Shown: positions 42,246 through 50,946 of the stretch, one piece after another
How positions within the stretch are numbered: the first letter of the stretch is position 1
Layout: the number at the start of each line of letters is the position of its first letter
Assembly (NCBI RefSeq): GCF_900103585.1
Contig: NZ_FNHV01000036.1
Location: forward strand, 1-61,441
DNA: 61,441 bases
Source: Streptomyces sp. cf386
GTDB lineage: Bacteria > Actinomycetota > Actinomycetes > Streptomycetales > Streptomycetaceae
Reading direction: 5' to 3'
The notes under the pieces: generated by a model
What the model saw: the letters and a program-made list of their open reading frames with translations, nothing else
Told to the model about the DNA's origin: nothing
Databases searched by the model: none
Program-made: the position numbers and the translations under genes

Positions 42246-44340
42246 CCTGCTGCTCCTCTTCAAGGCGCCAGATCTTCACGTGTCCGTCGGCCGCCGCCGC
42301 GGCCAGCAGCCGTCCGTCGTCACTGAAGGCGACCTCGGTGACGGCGTCGCGGTGGTGCCCGACTCGGGGCCGCCCGTTGACCCTCTTGCTCCGCAGCGAC
42401 CACAGGCAGACCTTGTCGTCGTCGCCTCCGGTGGCCAGCAACCGGCCGTCCGGACTGACGGCGACCGTGTTCAGCGCGCTGCGGTGCGGGATGCGGCGGA
42501 CCGGAGTGCCGTGCGGCAGCTCCCACAGACAGGCGACCTGGTCGGTTCCCGCGGTGACCAGGTGCCGTCCGTCGGGGCGGCTGAACGTCACGGCCCTGGG
42601 CACCTCGGCGTGGGTGAAGGTGCGGTCGGGGGTGTACCGGCCGTGGGTGTCCCACAGCAGCAGCCGGCCCTCCGTGTCGGCCGTCACCAGGTGTGTGTCG
42701 TCCGGGCTGAAGGCGAGGTCGGTCACGGTGTGGTGGACCGGCAGCCGGTGCAGGATCCGTCCGTCCGCGGCCCGCCAGATGGCGGCTCCCGTCCAACCGG
42801 CCGTGGCGATGCGGGCACTGTCGGAGCTGAAGCACAGTCGGCGCGGGCCGGTCACGAGCTCACGTCCGAAGCCGACGGCAGCGACCTTCCTCCCGGTCGC
42901 GGTCTGCCAGATGAGCATGCGGTGTTTGGTGGCCGCGGCGAAGAGCGTGCCGTCGGGGCTGAAACGGACGGTGCGGGGGCCGTGGTTGAGCAGGCCGAGG
43001 TGCAGGGTGTGTACCGTTCGGCCCTTCTCGACGTCGACGATCTGGACGCTGTCGCCCTCCGGCCCGACGGCGCAGAACTCACCGCCGGGACTGAAGCTGA
43101 TCGAGTGCACCGCGGAGCGGTACTCCAGCTCCTGGACGAGACACAGCCGGGGCACGCTCGGCCGCTCCAGGCACACTCCGGGGCAGTCGCCAGGGCTCCG
43201 ACGAGGCTGCACCGTCGGCTTCGTGGACACGGTGGCCAAGGGTGTGTGCACATCGAAGATCCGCTCGATGCCGGACCCCAGATACAGCACCGGCGTTCCC
43301 CACTCCAGCGACCCCTTGAGCTCGGTGCGCATGGCCAGCCGGGCCTTCTGGACGCCCACGTGGACCGCGTCGTTCTGCGCCAGACAGGTGTAGAACTCCC
43401 GGCTGAACTCAAGGGCGGCCCGGTCGCTGATCGGGAACTGCATGGCGGCCACCGCCGGCACGCCCTTGCGCAGGATCGAGGCGGCGGGGCTGGAGAAGGG
43501 ATCCGTCACGGGCGCGTAGTCGGTTCCGCACGCGTTGAGGACGACCAGTCGGAGGGTGCCGCCGCTCATCAGCGGGGAGATGTCGGGCGCCGACATCTCG
43601 TGGCGCTCGCCGGTTCCCGGGTCGGTGAAGGCCAGCGTGGCGTTGCCGGTCAGCGGATCGAGTCCGCCGTGTCCGATGAAGTGCAGCACATGGGGCCGCA
43701 CCCGCTGCAGGGCCTCGCGCAGATCGCGCCAGCTCTGGCCCGGCACCCACGCGAGCTCGACGACGCCGCCGCGCATCAGGTCCCGCAGGGACCGGTGCAG
43801 TTCCGAGCGTTCCTGCTCGACCGAGAGGCTTTCGAGGTCGGAGGGCCGGGCGACCATGCCGAGCACCCGCAGCGGTGTTTCGACGGGCAACGGGCCCTGG
43901 GTGGTGGGCAGATCGAGTTCGCGTACGAGGGCGTGGTCCACCGCGAGGTGTTCGCCGGCCACGGGGTCGTAGAGGAACTCCCAGGGCAGCCGGTCGAGAC
44001 CGCCGGAGTGGGCGTTGAGGCTGATCCGCAGGGTACGGCGGTCGTGCTGGGCCTGTGAACGGCAGCGCAGCAGCAGGGCGCGGGCCGTCTCGTCGAAGAC
44101 GGAGTGGAACATCAGCGTGCCGAGCTCCCGGACCAGTGCCGTCGCGGGGCCCGGCAGGTCTGTCGACAGTGTGACGCGCTCGGCGACCCGCTCCAGCAGC
44201 GCGTTCGCTCGGGGCTGTGCCGTGAGGAGCGGCTTTTCCACGCGGCAGCTGCCGATCGTGGTCTTCATGTGGGCCATCTGCGCTTTTCCCACGGCGTGGA
44301 GAGCGATGTTGAAATCGAGCGCCTCGCGTACCTCTCCCAT
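42238..44340 (-). CDS. CHAT-domain caspase-like protease fused to WD40 propeller
   Basis: A 700-residue protein. The N-terminal CHAT domain (about residues 30-375) belongs to the caspase/gingipain clan: catalytic His224 in VLHFIGHGG and Cys271 in LVVLNACGTD, with the typical LDRLPWEFLYDP segment before. The C-terminal half (about 390-700) is a WD40-type beta-propeller with repeats such as ISFSPGGEFCAVG, VRFSPDGTLFAAA, LAFSPDDTHLVTA and VAVSPDGRLLATGGDDDKV. The ATG at 44340 follows GGGGGAAG; longer forms start in divergent-promoter sequence. The propeller probably recognises a partner or signal that unleashes the protease. It is divergent from the GTPase gene (222-base gap) and overlaps the small protein gene after it. 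Confidence 0.93.
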   Translation of the reverse strand: MGEVREALDFNIALHAVGKAQMAHMKTTIGSCRVEKPLLTAQPRANALLERVAERVTLSTDLPGPATALVRELGTLMFHSVFDETARALLLRCRSQAQHDRRTLRISLNAHSGGLDRLPWEFLYDPVAGEHLAVDHALVRELDLPTTQGPLPVETPLRVLGMVARPSDLESLSVEQERSELHRSLRDLMRGGVVELAWVPGQSWRDLREALQRVRPHVLHFIGHGGLDPLTGNATLAFTDPGTGERHEMSAPDISPLMSGGTLRLVVLNACGTDYAPVTDPFSSPAASILRKGVPAVAAMQFPISDRAALEFSREFYTCLAQNDAVHVGVQKARLAMRTELKGSLEWGTPVLYLGSGIERIFDVHTPLATVSTKPTVQPRRSPGDCPGVCLERPSVPRLCLVQELEYRSAVHSISFSPGGEFCAVGPEGDSVQIVDVEKGRTVHTLHLGLLNHGPRTVRFSPDGTLFAAATKHRMLIWQTATGRKVAAVGFGRELVTGPRRLCFSSDSARIATAGWTGAAIWRAADGRILHRLPVHHTVTDLAFSPDDTHLVTADTEGRLLLWDTHGRYTPDRTFTHAEVPRAVTFSRPDGRHLVTAGTDQVACLWELPHGTPVRRIPHRSALNTVAVSPDGRLLATGGDDDKVCLWSLRSKRVNGRPRVGHHRDAVTEVAFSDDGRLLAAAAADGHVKIWRLEEEQQDD

Positions 44341-44562
44341 GTGCGCTTCCCCCGAACCGATTTGCCGTCGCCACCCCACCGGGAGCGAATGTGTGCTTGA
44401 TGGTACGGCCGGGCGTCGGGCACGAGCAGGGGTTTGACGAGCATGCCGACCGTAATTTCGGAAAGGGCATGTTCGCGCGCCGCGCATCGTGCCATGCTGA
44501 CTTCCTGCCGTTTCCGGGCCGTCGAATCATGGATCGCCGGCCGGACGCTGTCGGGGGAGATC

Positions 44563-45717
44563 ATGGCAACGGGTGGATTTCAGCAGCAGTCACAGGAACA
44601 ACTCTGGTTCGGAATAGGTGTGGTAGGCCCCAGCCGGGTCGGAAAGACCTCCTTGATCGTGTCGTTGATCGAGGACGCGCCGCGCATCCTGGCCGGCCGG
44701 ACGGCGGTGCTGCGCGTCCATGACCAGCACACGGCCGGTGCCGTCGACCGCAGGCTCAACGAGCTGCGCGGGGCGGTCCGGGCCGGGTCGTTCCGCAGGC
44801 AGGCGCTGCGCAGCACCGAGCGGATGACGTACTACAAACTGGCTCTGGAAACCGGGATTGCCGGCATCGCGGTGTATCTGAACGTGCTGGACTTTCCCGG
44901 TGGATGGCTGAGTCCGGAGCAGAACGCACCGCGCCCCGAGGAAAAGTGGCAGGAGTGCCGGGAGTTCATCGGACGAAGCACGGTTCTGCTGGTTCCGGTG
45001 GATTCCACCGTCGTGATGTCGGCTACCGAGCCGGAACATGAACGGATGGTTCCGGAACTGCTGAAAATCGCCCAGGTGGAACAAGTGGCCGAATCTTGGG
45101 CGACGGTGCGCGGAGCGGAACCGGAAAACCGCGCTCTTCTTCTGCTGGTGCCCATGAAGTGCGAGAGCTATTTCAACGACAACGGCGGTTCGAGGGACGA
45201 ATCCGGGCACCTGTTCAAGAAGGTGGAGAAGATCTACGGCCGTGCCCTGGACGTCGTCAGGGCGAACGCGCCGCACGCCCAGATCCTCTACTGCCCGCTC
45301 GACACCCTCGGTTGTGTCGAGTTGACGGGCGCGGAGTCCTGGGTGCCGGACGGAGAGGGGTTCCAGCTCAGCGCCGAGTTCGCGGTGCGTCCCCCGGGCG
45401 AGATCTCGGTGAAGGGCGCCGAGGACATCCTGATCGCCGTCTGTCAGCACCTCGCCGCGGCCCGGCACGCCGGACAGCAGGAGAAGACCCGGCAGTGGGA
45501 GCGGCTCCACGCGGAGATCGAGGAGGAGCGGCGCCGCCCGCTCACGCTGCGCCAGCGGTGGCGCAGCGTGATCAGCGGCGAGCGGTCGGAGATCCGGGGG
45601 AGAGCGCAGTTCGCCGCCGCTCAGGCCGGGCGCGCCGCCCGCCAGGAGGAACACTTCGAACAGCTGCTCGCCGACCTGGCGTTGCGCCCCATGGGCCCCC
45701 GGATTCGCGAGCTGTGA
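44563..45717 (+). CDS. P-loop GTPase of predicted conflict-system type
   Basis: A 384-residue soluble protein. Walker A is GPSRVGKTS (residues 22-30), the switch II/Walker B is LNVLDFPGGW, and the base-specificity region LVPMKCESYF has MKCE in place of NKxD. The length and these features resemble the GTPases that Aravind and co-workers grouped in NTPase-centred conflict systems; I cannot place it more precisely without a search. The C-terminus is a long charged helical region (about 320-384) likely to form a coiled coil. The ATG follows GGGGGAG. It is the first gene of the six-gene plus-strand operon and probably its switch. Confidence 0.85.
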   Translation: MATGGFQQQSQEQLWFGIGVVGPSRVGKTSLIVSLIEDAPRILAGRTAVLRVHDQHTAGAVDRRLNELRGAVRAGSFRRQALRSTERMTYYKLALETGIAGIAVYLNVLDFPGGWLSPEQNAPRPEEKWQECREFIGRSTVLLVPVDSTVVMSATEPEHERMVPELLKIAQVEQVAESWATVRGAEPENRALLLLVPMKCESYFNDNGGSRDESGHLFKKVEKIYGRALDVVRANAPHAQILYCPLDTLGCVELTGAESWVPDGEGFQLSAEFAVRPPGEISVKGAEDILIAVCQHLAAARHAGQQEKTRQWERLHAEIEEERRRPLTLRQRWRSVISGERSEIRGRAQFAAAQAGRAARQEEHFEQLLADLALRPMGPRIREL

Positions 45718-45764
45718 ACCCGCCCCCACCGATCATCATCCGCCGGGCGTGAGAGGAAACGACG

Positions 45765-46643
45765 GTGCGCGCACATGTACTGACACGGGGGTGGCGGCGG
45801 CAGGACGACTACACCTACTTCCCCCGGCTTCCGGAAGACCGCTGGTGGGAGGGGTACGGCGAGTACGCCGACTTCGACTATCCGCTGCTGTTCGTGGAGG
45901 CCGACGGGGTGTCCTGGCGCGCGTACCTCGGCGGTATGGCCACCTCGCGCGAGGACGTCACCGGTACCCCGATCCGGCTCTCCCTTGCCCTGGACGGCGA
46001 CTGCGGCCCGGGGCGGGAGACGGACTGGGTGACCAGGCTCGTCGCGGAGCACGTCCAGGGTCAGGGCCGGAGCGGTGAGACCGCCGCGCCCGCCGAGAAG
46101 GGCGTCCTGGGCGCGCTCGATCAGGCCTTCGACCAGTCCGCGGTGGCCGCACTGTTCGCCGGAACGGCCGGTCCGGGGACGGAGGTCGAAGACCTCGTCG
46201 ACACCGCCGTCGGCCGCCATGCGGACACCGCCGAGAGCCCGCCGCGTCCCGCCCGCTCGCGCACGCCGTCACCGTCCGCGCCCACCGGCTCGTGGGTGGC
46301 GGGGCTCGGCGCGGCGGAGGCGCGGGACGCGTTCGTCGCCCACACGGATGCCCTGCTGGCCGGGACGGTCACCGGACGTGCGCTGGTCCTCAACAGCCTG
46401 GACGATCCGGAGGCGTTGCCGAAACCCGCCCCTGACGAACACCTCGTGGTGCTCGCCGACGCTTCCGAGGAGAGGTTCGGCAGTACGCCGGTGGCCATCC
46501 GGGGAAAAGCCTCAGGGCGGTCACCGGCCGCCCGGGTGGACAGTCGGCTGGTGTGGGCAGCCCTGGGGGTGGGGGCGGTGGTCGTCCTGCTCCGGTGCGG
46601 CCGGCGCCGGCGCGAGCGCGGACCCACGCTCCGCGACAGGTGA
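45765..46643 (+). CDS. Tail-anchored protein of unknown family
   Basis: A 292-residue protein that I do not recognise. It starts at a GTG after GAGAGGAAAC. The N-terminal part (about 1-75) is rich in aromatic residues (YTYFPRLPEDRWWEGYGEYADFDYP is the general character), the middle is a Pro/Ser-rich linker (about 160-185), then comes a folded patch AAEARDAFVAHTDALLAG, and the C-terminus holds a single membrane helix (WAALGVGAVVVLLRC, about 270-284) followed by a basic tail. The order suggests a cytoplasmic protein tethered to the membrane by its tail. It sits between the GTPase and a small CxxC protein and overlaps the latter, so it may place the complex at the membrane. Confidence 0.8.
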   Translation: MRAHVLTRGWRRQDDYTYFPRLPEDRWWEGYGEYADFDYPLLFVEADGVSWRAYLGGMATSREDVTGTPIRLSLALDGDCGPGRETDWVTRLVAEHVQGQGRSGETAAPAEKGVLGALDQAFDQSAVAALFAGTAGPGTEVEDLVDTAVGRHADTAESPPRPARSRTPSPSAPTGSWVAGLGAAEARDAFVAHTDALLAGTVTGRALVLNSLDDPEALPKPAPDEHLVVLADASEERFGSTPVAIRGKASGRSPAARVDSRLVWAALGVGAVVVLLRCGRRRRERGPTLRDR

Positions 46644-47242
46644 ACCAGCGGTCGACACCGTCCGCGGGACGGCGCACGGATGTCCCCGGGCCGACGTCCG
46701 CCGGGCGGCGAACCGACGTTCCGCGGCCGACGTCCGCGTCCTCACTGGTCATGTTCTCGCCCGTCTGCTCCACGGCAACGGACGCCGACGCAGACGCCCG
46801 GCCTCCCGACGCCTTCCGCCACCTCGACCTGCACGTGACCTGGAGCGCCCCGGACGCCGACGGCACCCGCGAGGCGCTGCTCACCCGGCACGGCCGGGCG
46901 GCCGGAAGCCTGTGGGTCGAACCGGCGAGGCACCGGCTCACCGGACGCCTGTGGCGCGGTGTGCTGCGGGCCACGAGTGGCGGGCTTCTGGGACGTGGAC
47001 CGGGCCTGGACCGGACCCCGCGGCTCGCCCTGCTGAACCTGGACGCCGTCCCGGCTCCGTCGTCCGACGACCGGTCGGTGCCGGTCGGTGAATGGAACCT
47101 CATGCTGACGCCTGTCTGGCGTACGGCAGCGGGCACCACCATGGCGGTCGCGCAACTGCCGGTGCCCTGTCCCGAATGCGATCAACCGCACAGCGGCGGG
47201 CTCTGCGTACTGCTGCCGCTGTCAGGAAGCCAGGAACCGTGA
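46640..47242 (+). CDS. Small protein with C-terminal CxxC motif
   Basis: A 200-residue protein without a recognised family. The GTG overlapping the previous stop (GTGA) is chosen because of coupling; an ATG at 46751 would give a shorter form starting after a low-complexity region. The N-terminus contains an imperfect tandem repeat (RRTDVPGPTSA / RRTDVPRPTSA). The middle has strand-rich segments (HLDLHVTWSAPD, AGSLWVEPARHRLTG), and the end carries CPECDQPHSGGLC, a possible half zinc-ribbon with Cys-x2-Cys and a later His/Cys. It overlaps the M48 protease gene (GTGA). Its role may be as adaptor to that protease. Confidence 0.72.
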   Translation: MNQRSTPSAGRRTDVPGPTSAGRRTDVPRPTSASSLVMFSPVCSTATDADADARPPDAFRHLDLHVTWSAPDADGTREALLTRHGRAAGSLWVEPARHRLTGRLWRGVLRATSGGLLGRGPGLDRTPRLALLNLDAVPAPSSDDRSVPVGEWNLMLTPVWRTAAGTTMAVAQLPVPCPECDQPHSGGLCVLLPLSGSQEP

Positions 47243-48243
47243 CCACATCCCCGCGCCGGGTGCGCTTCCCGGGAATCTCCTCCGAAGCCTACGAACACCC
47301 CTTCGCCCAGGCGGCGTTGTCCACGGTGCGCAAGGCCAAGGGCTTCGACCTCGTGCTCAGGAAGGTGATGGGCGCCCCGGGCGAGGCCGCGATGCGGATG
47401 CACCACCTCGCGTGCGCGGTGAAGGTCGGCGACACCCAGTTCCGCCGGCTGAACCAGGTGATGGGCGAGGCCGCGCACATCCTGGACGTCGTCGAACCGC
47501 CGAGCCTCTACGTCAACCGGAGCATCGGCTTCAACGCCGTGACCATCGGCTTCGACAAGCCGTTCATCGTGCTCGGCTCCGATCTGATCGACTCGATGAA
47601 CGACGACGAGATCCGCTTCGTCGTCGGGCACGAGCTGGGCCATGCGATCTCCGGGCACGCCCTCTACGAGAGCGTGGCCTGGTTCCTGGCCGCGATCGGC
47701 GCGGGGGGCCTGCACGGTGTGCCCGGCGGACCCCTGGTGCTGAAGGGGATCGAGCTGGGTCTGCAGGACTGGGGACGCAAGTCCGAGCTGTCCGGGGACC
47801 GGGCCGGCCTGCTGGTGGGACAGGACCTGGAGGTCGCCATCCGTACGCTGATGAAGCTCGCGGGCGGCCGGCAGACCGAGGAGATGAACCCCAGCGCCTT
47901 CCTGGAACAGGCCGCCGAGTTCCAGGACGCCACAGGGCTGCGCAACCGCATCGTCAAGTGGATGATGCCCTCCTCCGATCACCCCTTGCTGGTGGTCCGG
48001 GCCGCCGAACTCGACCGCTGGGTGCGCGACGGCGCCTACGGCCGGATCGTCCACGAGGGCGACTACCCGCTGCGTGGTGAGTCGGCGTCCGTGAAGGCCC
48101 ATCTCGCCGAGGGCATCGGCGGGGTCGGGCGCGGACGGGCGTCCCGCGACTCGGCCGAGGGAACCGCCGGCACTCTGCTGGGGCGCCTGGGCGGTGCCGC
48201 GGGTGGCAGCACCCGCGGCTTCTTCGGGCGCCCGCCGCAGTGA
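47239..48243 (+). CDS. M48-family zinc metallopeptidase
   Basis: A 334-residue metalloprotease. The zinc motif is VGHELGHAISGH with His131, Glu132 and His135; the third ligand is Glu183 in KSELSGDRAG, with the conserved Asp187 four residues later, as in M48 (HtpX/Ste24) peptidases. Unlike HtpX, long transmembrane helices are not evident; a short hydrophobic stretch (AWFLAAIGAGGLHG) after the active site is the only candidate, so the enzyme may be soluble or peripheral. The C-terminal 70 residues are Gly-rich and probably flexible. The GTG overlaps the previous stop. As a component of the operon it is probably a regulated effector protease. Confidence 0.92.
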   Translation: MTTSPRRVRFPGISSEAYEHPFAQAALSTVRKAKGFDLVLRKVMGAPGEAAMRMHHLACAVKVGDTQFRRLNQVMGEAAHILDVVEPPSLYVNRSIGFNAVTIGFDKPFIVLGSDLIDSMNDDEIRFVVGHELGHAISGHALYESVAWFLAAIGAGGLHGVPGGPLVLKGIELGLQDWGRKSELSGDRAGLLVGQDLEVAIRTLMKLAGGRQTEEMNPSAFLEQAAEFQDATGLRNRIVKWMMPSSDHPLLVVRAAELDRWVRDGAYGRIVHEGDYPLRGESASVKAHLAEGIGGVGRGRASRDSAEGTAGTLLGRLGGAAGGSTRGFFGRPPQ

Positions 48244-48292
48244 CGAGGAACAGAGCGACAGCCGACGTCCGTCACCGCAGGGGGAGGCCACG

Positions 48293-49132
48293 GTGTACGA
48301 ACAAGAGATCAGCAGGAGCAGCCCGGGCTGCTTCCTGTTCCTTCTCGACCAGTCCTATTCGATGGGCGCCCCGATATCCGGCAGCCCCGCGCCGAAGGCC
48401 GCGGCCCTGGCCGCGATGATCAACGAACTGCTCTACGCCGTCGTACTGGAGTGCACCAAGGACTTCCAGGAACTGCCGCGGCACTACTTCGACGTCGGGG
48501 TGATCGGCTACTCCGGCAACGGAGTTCGGCCCCTGCTGCCCGGCACCTCGCGCCGCCGCGCCCTCGTCCCCGTCCACGCCTACGCCGGCACCGGACGTCC
48601 CGTCGAGCACTCCCGGACGATGCGCCGCGCTGACGGCAGTGTGGAGCACGAGCAGACCACGGTCCCGGAGTGGATCCAGCCCCTCAACCTCGGCTGGACT
48701 CCGATGTGCGAGGCGCTGGGCATGGCGTACAAGGTGCTGCGCGGCTGGGTGAAGGAGCACCGCTCCTCCTTCCCGCCGATCGTCCTCAACATCACGGACG
48801 GCCAGGCCACGGACGGGGACCCGCGCGGTCCGGCGCGGCGCGTCACCCGGCTGGAGACCGGAGACGGCCGCACCCTTCTGTTCAATCTGCACCTGTCGGA
48901 GGCGCAGGGAACGCCCATGTCCTTCCCGGTGCTCGCGCCGACGGGCGTGCCTCAGGCGGAACTTCTCTTCGAGATGTCGAGCGCCCTGCCCGGCACGCTC
49001 GTCCAGGCATCGGGGTACGAGGGCCGGATCGCGCCCGGAGCGCGGGGGTTCGTGTTCAACGGCGGTGCGACCGCGCTGATGGACTTCCTGCGCATCGGGA
49101 CCAGCACCACCTCTCTGATCGGCGAGCATTGA
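48293..49132 (+). CDS. vWA-domain protein (TerY-like)
   Basis: A 279-residue single vWA domain. The MIDAS metal site is complete: DQSYS (Asp19, Ser21, Ser23, the DxSxS motif) after the hydrophobic strand CFLFLL, the Thr in LGWTPMCEALG and the Asp in NITDGQATDG. The GTG start is supported by GGGGAGG five bases upstream. The closest known organisation is TerY of the TerY-P triad, in which a vWA protein, a PP2C phosphatase and a kinase form a phospho-relay in metal or stress response. Here the phosphatase gene overlaps directly (TTGA), and the kinase-like gene is the last of the convergent operon. Confidence 0.92.
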   Translation: MYEQEISRSSPGCFLFLLDQSYSMGAPISGSPAPKAAALAAMINELLYAVVLECTKDFQELPRHYFDVGVIGYSGNGVRPLLPGTSRRRALVPVHAYAGTGRPVEHSRTMRRADGSVEHEQTTVPEWIQPLNLGWTPMCEALGMAYKVLRGWVKEHRSSFPPIVLNITDGQATDGDPRGPARRVTRLETGDGRTLLFNLHLSEAQGTPMSFPVLAPTGVPQAELLFEMSSALPGTLVQASGYEGRIAPGARGFVFNGGATALMDFLRIGTSTTSLIGEH

Positions 49133-49998
49133 GTGAGATCGGCCCGTCTCCGGGGCGTGCCGTGCTGCGCTGCGAGGCCCTCGTCGTGCCCAAGGGGAGC
49201 GCCGCGGAGTGCGAGGACGCCCACGCGTGGAACGCGCACCGGGCCGTGGTCTGCGACGGAGCGTCCCGAGCCTTCGCCTCGGGGCGCTGGGCGGCGCTGC
49301 TGGCCCGCGCCTTCCTCGTCACCGCGTTCGACGCGCCGCAAGGGAGCGGGCTGCAGGGGAGCGCGCCGCAGGAGAGCGGGCCACAGCGGTGCGCGCCGCA
49401 GCTGCTCGACGGCTGGCTGCGGGAATCGCGCGGGCTGTGGGCGGAACAGACCGCGCAGGCCGCCGAGGTCCCCGTCTATATCCGCGGGGCCCTGGCGCGC
49501 GGCTCGGCGGCGACCTTCGTCGGCGTGGACACCCGGGACGTGAGCTCGCCCCATGCGGGAGCCGGACCTCTGCTGGAGTACCGGGCGTTCGCCGTGGGGG
49601 ACTCGTGTCTGTTCCACCTGCGTGACGGGCGCCCGACCGAACTGTTCCCGCTGGACCGGCCCGACCAGTTCGACACCCATCCGGATCTCGTGCCGACCCG
49701 GGCCGAGGCGCTGGAGTCCCTGGCCCCGGTGCTGCGGTGCACCGAGGGCGCCTGCGGACCGGACGACGTGCTGCTGCTGATGACCGACGCGCTCGCCCAG
49801 TGGGCGCTGGAGGCCGCCGCCGAACACGGCACCACGGTCTGGACGTTCCTCGAACACGCGCCGCGGGACGAATTCGGCGTCAGGGTGCAGGAGTTGCGCA
49901 GCTCACGGGCGATGAAGGAGGACGACGTCTCCCTCGTCCGGTGCCGTGCGGTCGCCACCGCCCGGGCCGTCGCCGGTGCCCCGGCCACGGTGTCATGA
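49129..49998 (+). CDS. PP2C-type protein phosphatase
   Basis: A 289-residue phosphatase. The metal-binding motifs are ECEDAHAW (Asp30) and VVCDGAS (Asp43, Gly44), then AVGDSCLFHLR, LLMTDALAQW and EDDVSLVRC, the order and spacing being that of PP2C enzymes. A TTG that overlaps the vWA stop (TTGA) is the only in-frame start close to the first strand. An inserted low-complexity loop (about residues 71-90) consists of four five-residue repeats (see separate entry). The gene ends with TCATGA, in which its stop overlaps, tail to tail, the stop of the kinase gene on the other strand. It probably reverses phosphorylation by that kinase. Confidence 0.88.
   Translation: MSEIGPSPGRAVLRCEALVVPKGSAAECEDAHAWNAHRAVVCDGASRAFASGRWAALLARAFLVTAFDAPQGSGLQGSAPQESGPQRCAPQLLDGWLRESRGLWAEQTAQAAEVPVYIRGALARGSAATFVGVDTRDVSSPHAGAGPLLEYRAFAVGDSCLFHLRDGRPTELFPLDRPDQFDTHPDLVPTRAEALESLAPVLRCTEGACGPDDVLLLMTDALAQWALEAAAEHGTTVWTFLEHAPRDEFGVRVQELRSSRAMKEDDVSLVRCRAVATARAVAGAPATVS
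49339..49398 (+). repeat. Four 15-nt tandem repeats within the PP2C gene
   Basis: Units 49339-49353, 49354-49368, 49369-49383 and 49384-49398 each begin CAG or CAA and code for a pentapeptide of the kind GSGLQ, GSAPQ, ESGPQ, RCAPQ. The insert lies in a loop of the phosphatase. Period and amino-acid content resemble the much longer pentapeptide array in the gene at 50943-52643. Confidence 0.75.
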
Positions 49999-50946
49999 CG
50001 TGGCGTACGTCGGGTGCGGAGGGCCGCCCGCCGCGCACGCACGTAGCACGTCCTCCAGCGGCGGCACCGCTTGCGGCGGACCGGCGCAGAACCCGGCGAG
50101 CCGCTCGGCCAGCCCCCGCACCGCCGTGTCGGGCGAACGCGCCAGGCTCTTCCAGATCTTCGTGCGCCCGGGTGCGAGCAGGTCGTCGCGGCTGAACAGC
50201 AGATGCTCCCCGTCCGGCCGGGCCTCCCACAACGAGGGATCCGCGGCGACGGCCCGCAGCGACAGCAGGATGACGAGGGCCGGAAAGGCGTCGGCGCCGG
50301 GACCCCAGTGACTGATGTCCCGGTGCGGGTGCTGGTAGTTGCGGTGCCCGAACTCGCCGGGGGTGAGCTGCGCGGCGAACGGCACCCAGACGGCGTCCAG
50401 GTCGACCAGGACCAGGCGCAGATCGTCGCCGACGATGATGTTGCCGTGCTGCAGATCGCCGTGACAGATCCGGGACGAGGCCAACTGGCCCATGACCACC
50501 CGCCAGTTGCCGATGAGATGGTGCAGTGCCGTGCGATCGCCGCACAGGTCCGACACCGCCTCGTCCAGCAACTTGCCCTCGATCCAGGGCATCAGGACCA
50601 GCGGCCACCACCGCCCCGACAGCCTGATCCCCTGCTCGATCCACTCGGCCTCGACCAGGGGGGTGCCGTGATCGACGGGCTGGGCGTGCCGATGGGCGGT
50701 CAGCGCGCGGTACCGCTCGCCGCCCGAGGCCGGTTCACGGGACATGCACCGGATGGCCACGCGCTCGTCCTGTCGGGTCCGGGCCGCGAAGACGATGGCG
50801 TTGCGCCCGGTCGACGCGAGCGGCATTCCGGTGGCCCCGAACAGGATCTCGCAGCCGGACAGCCGCGGGTCGCTGAAAACCTCGGTGGGCCTGCGCACCG
50901 CCGACGCGTACTGGGGCTTGGCCGGCCACGGGGCGGGGGACGTCAT
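49993..50946 (-). CDS. Protein kinase-like protein (TerY-P kinase type) with Lys-to-Arg change
   Basis: A 317-residue kinase-fold protein. The catalytic loop HGDLQHGN (Asp164, Asn169) and the metal-binding segment VDLDAVWVP (Asp182 and Asp184) are kept, together with EFGHRNYQHPHR after them, which matches the family of small kinases linked to vWA and PP2C genes. The N-lobe has VAIR where VAxK is expected, so the ATP-anchoring Lys is Arg66; reduced or unusual phosphotransfer is possible. The ATG overlaps the stop of the previous gene (ATGA). It is last in the minus-strand operon and shares six bases with the end of the phosphatase gene. Confidence 0.88.
   Translation of the reverse strand: MTSPAPWPAKPQYASAVRRPTEVFSDPRLSGCEILFGATGMPLASTGRNAIVFAARTRQDERVAIRCMSREPASGGERYRALTAHRHAQPVDHGTPLVEAEWIEQGIRLSGRWWPLVLMPWIEGKLLDEAVSDLCGDRTALHHLIGNWRVVMGQLASSRICHGDLQHGNIIVGDDLRLVLVDLDAVWVPFAAQLTPGEFGHRNYQHPHRDISHWGPGADAFPALVILLSLRAVAADPSLWEARPDGEHLLFSRDDLLAPGRTKIWKSLARSPDTAVRGLAERLAGFCAGPPQAVPPLEDVLRACAAGGPPHPTYATS

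Noticed and set aside
44341..44562. Sigma-70-like promoter (TTTGACG with TAATTT) before the GTPase gene
   Set aside because: Spacing of about 13 bases is too short; no other pair fits, so I do not call it.
46640..47242. Shadow frame instead of a gene
   Set aside because: It overlaps both neighbours by GTGA, fills the operon without gap and has strand-like segments and a CxxC motif; kept with lower confidence.
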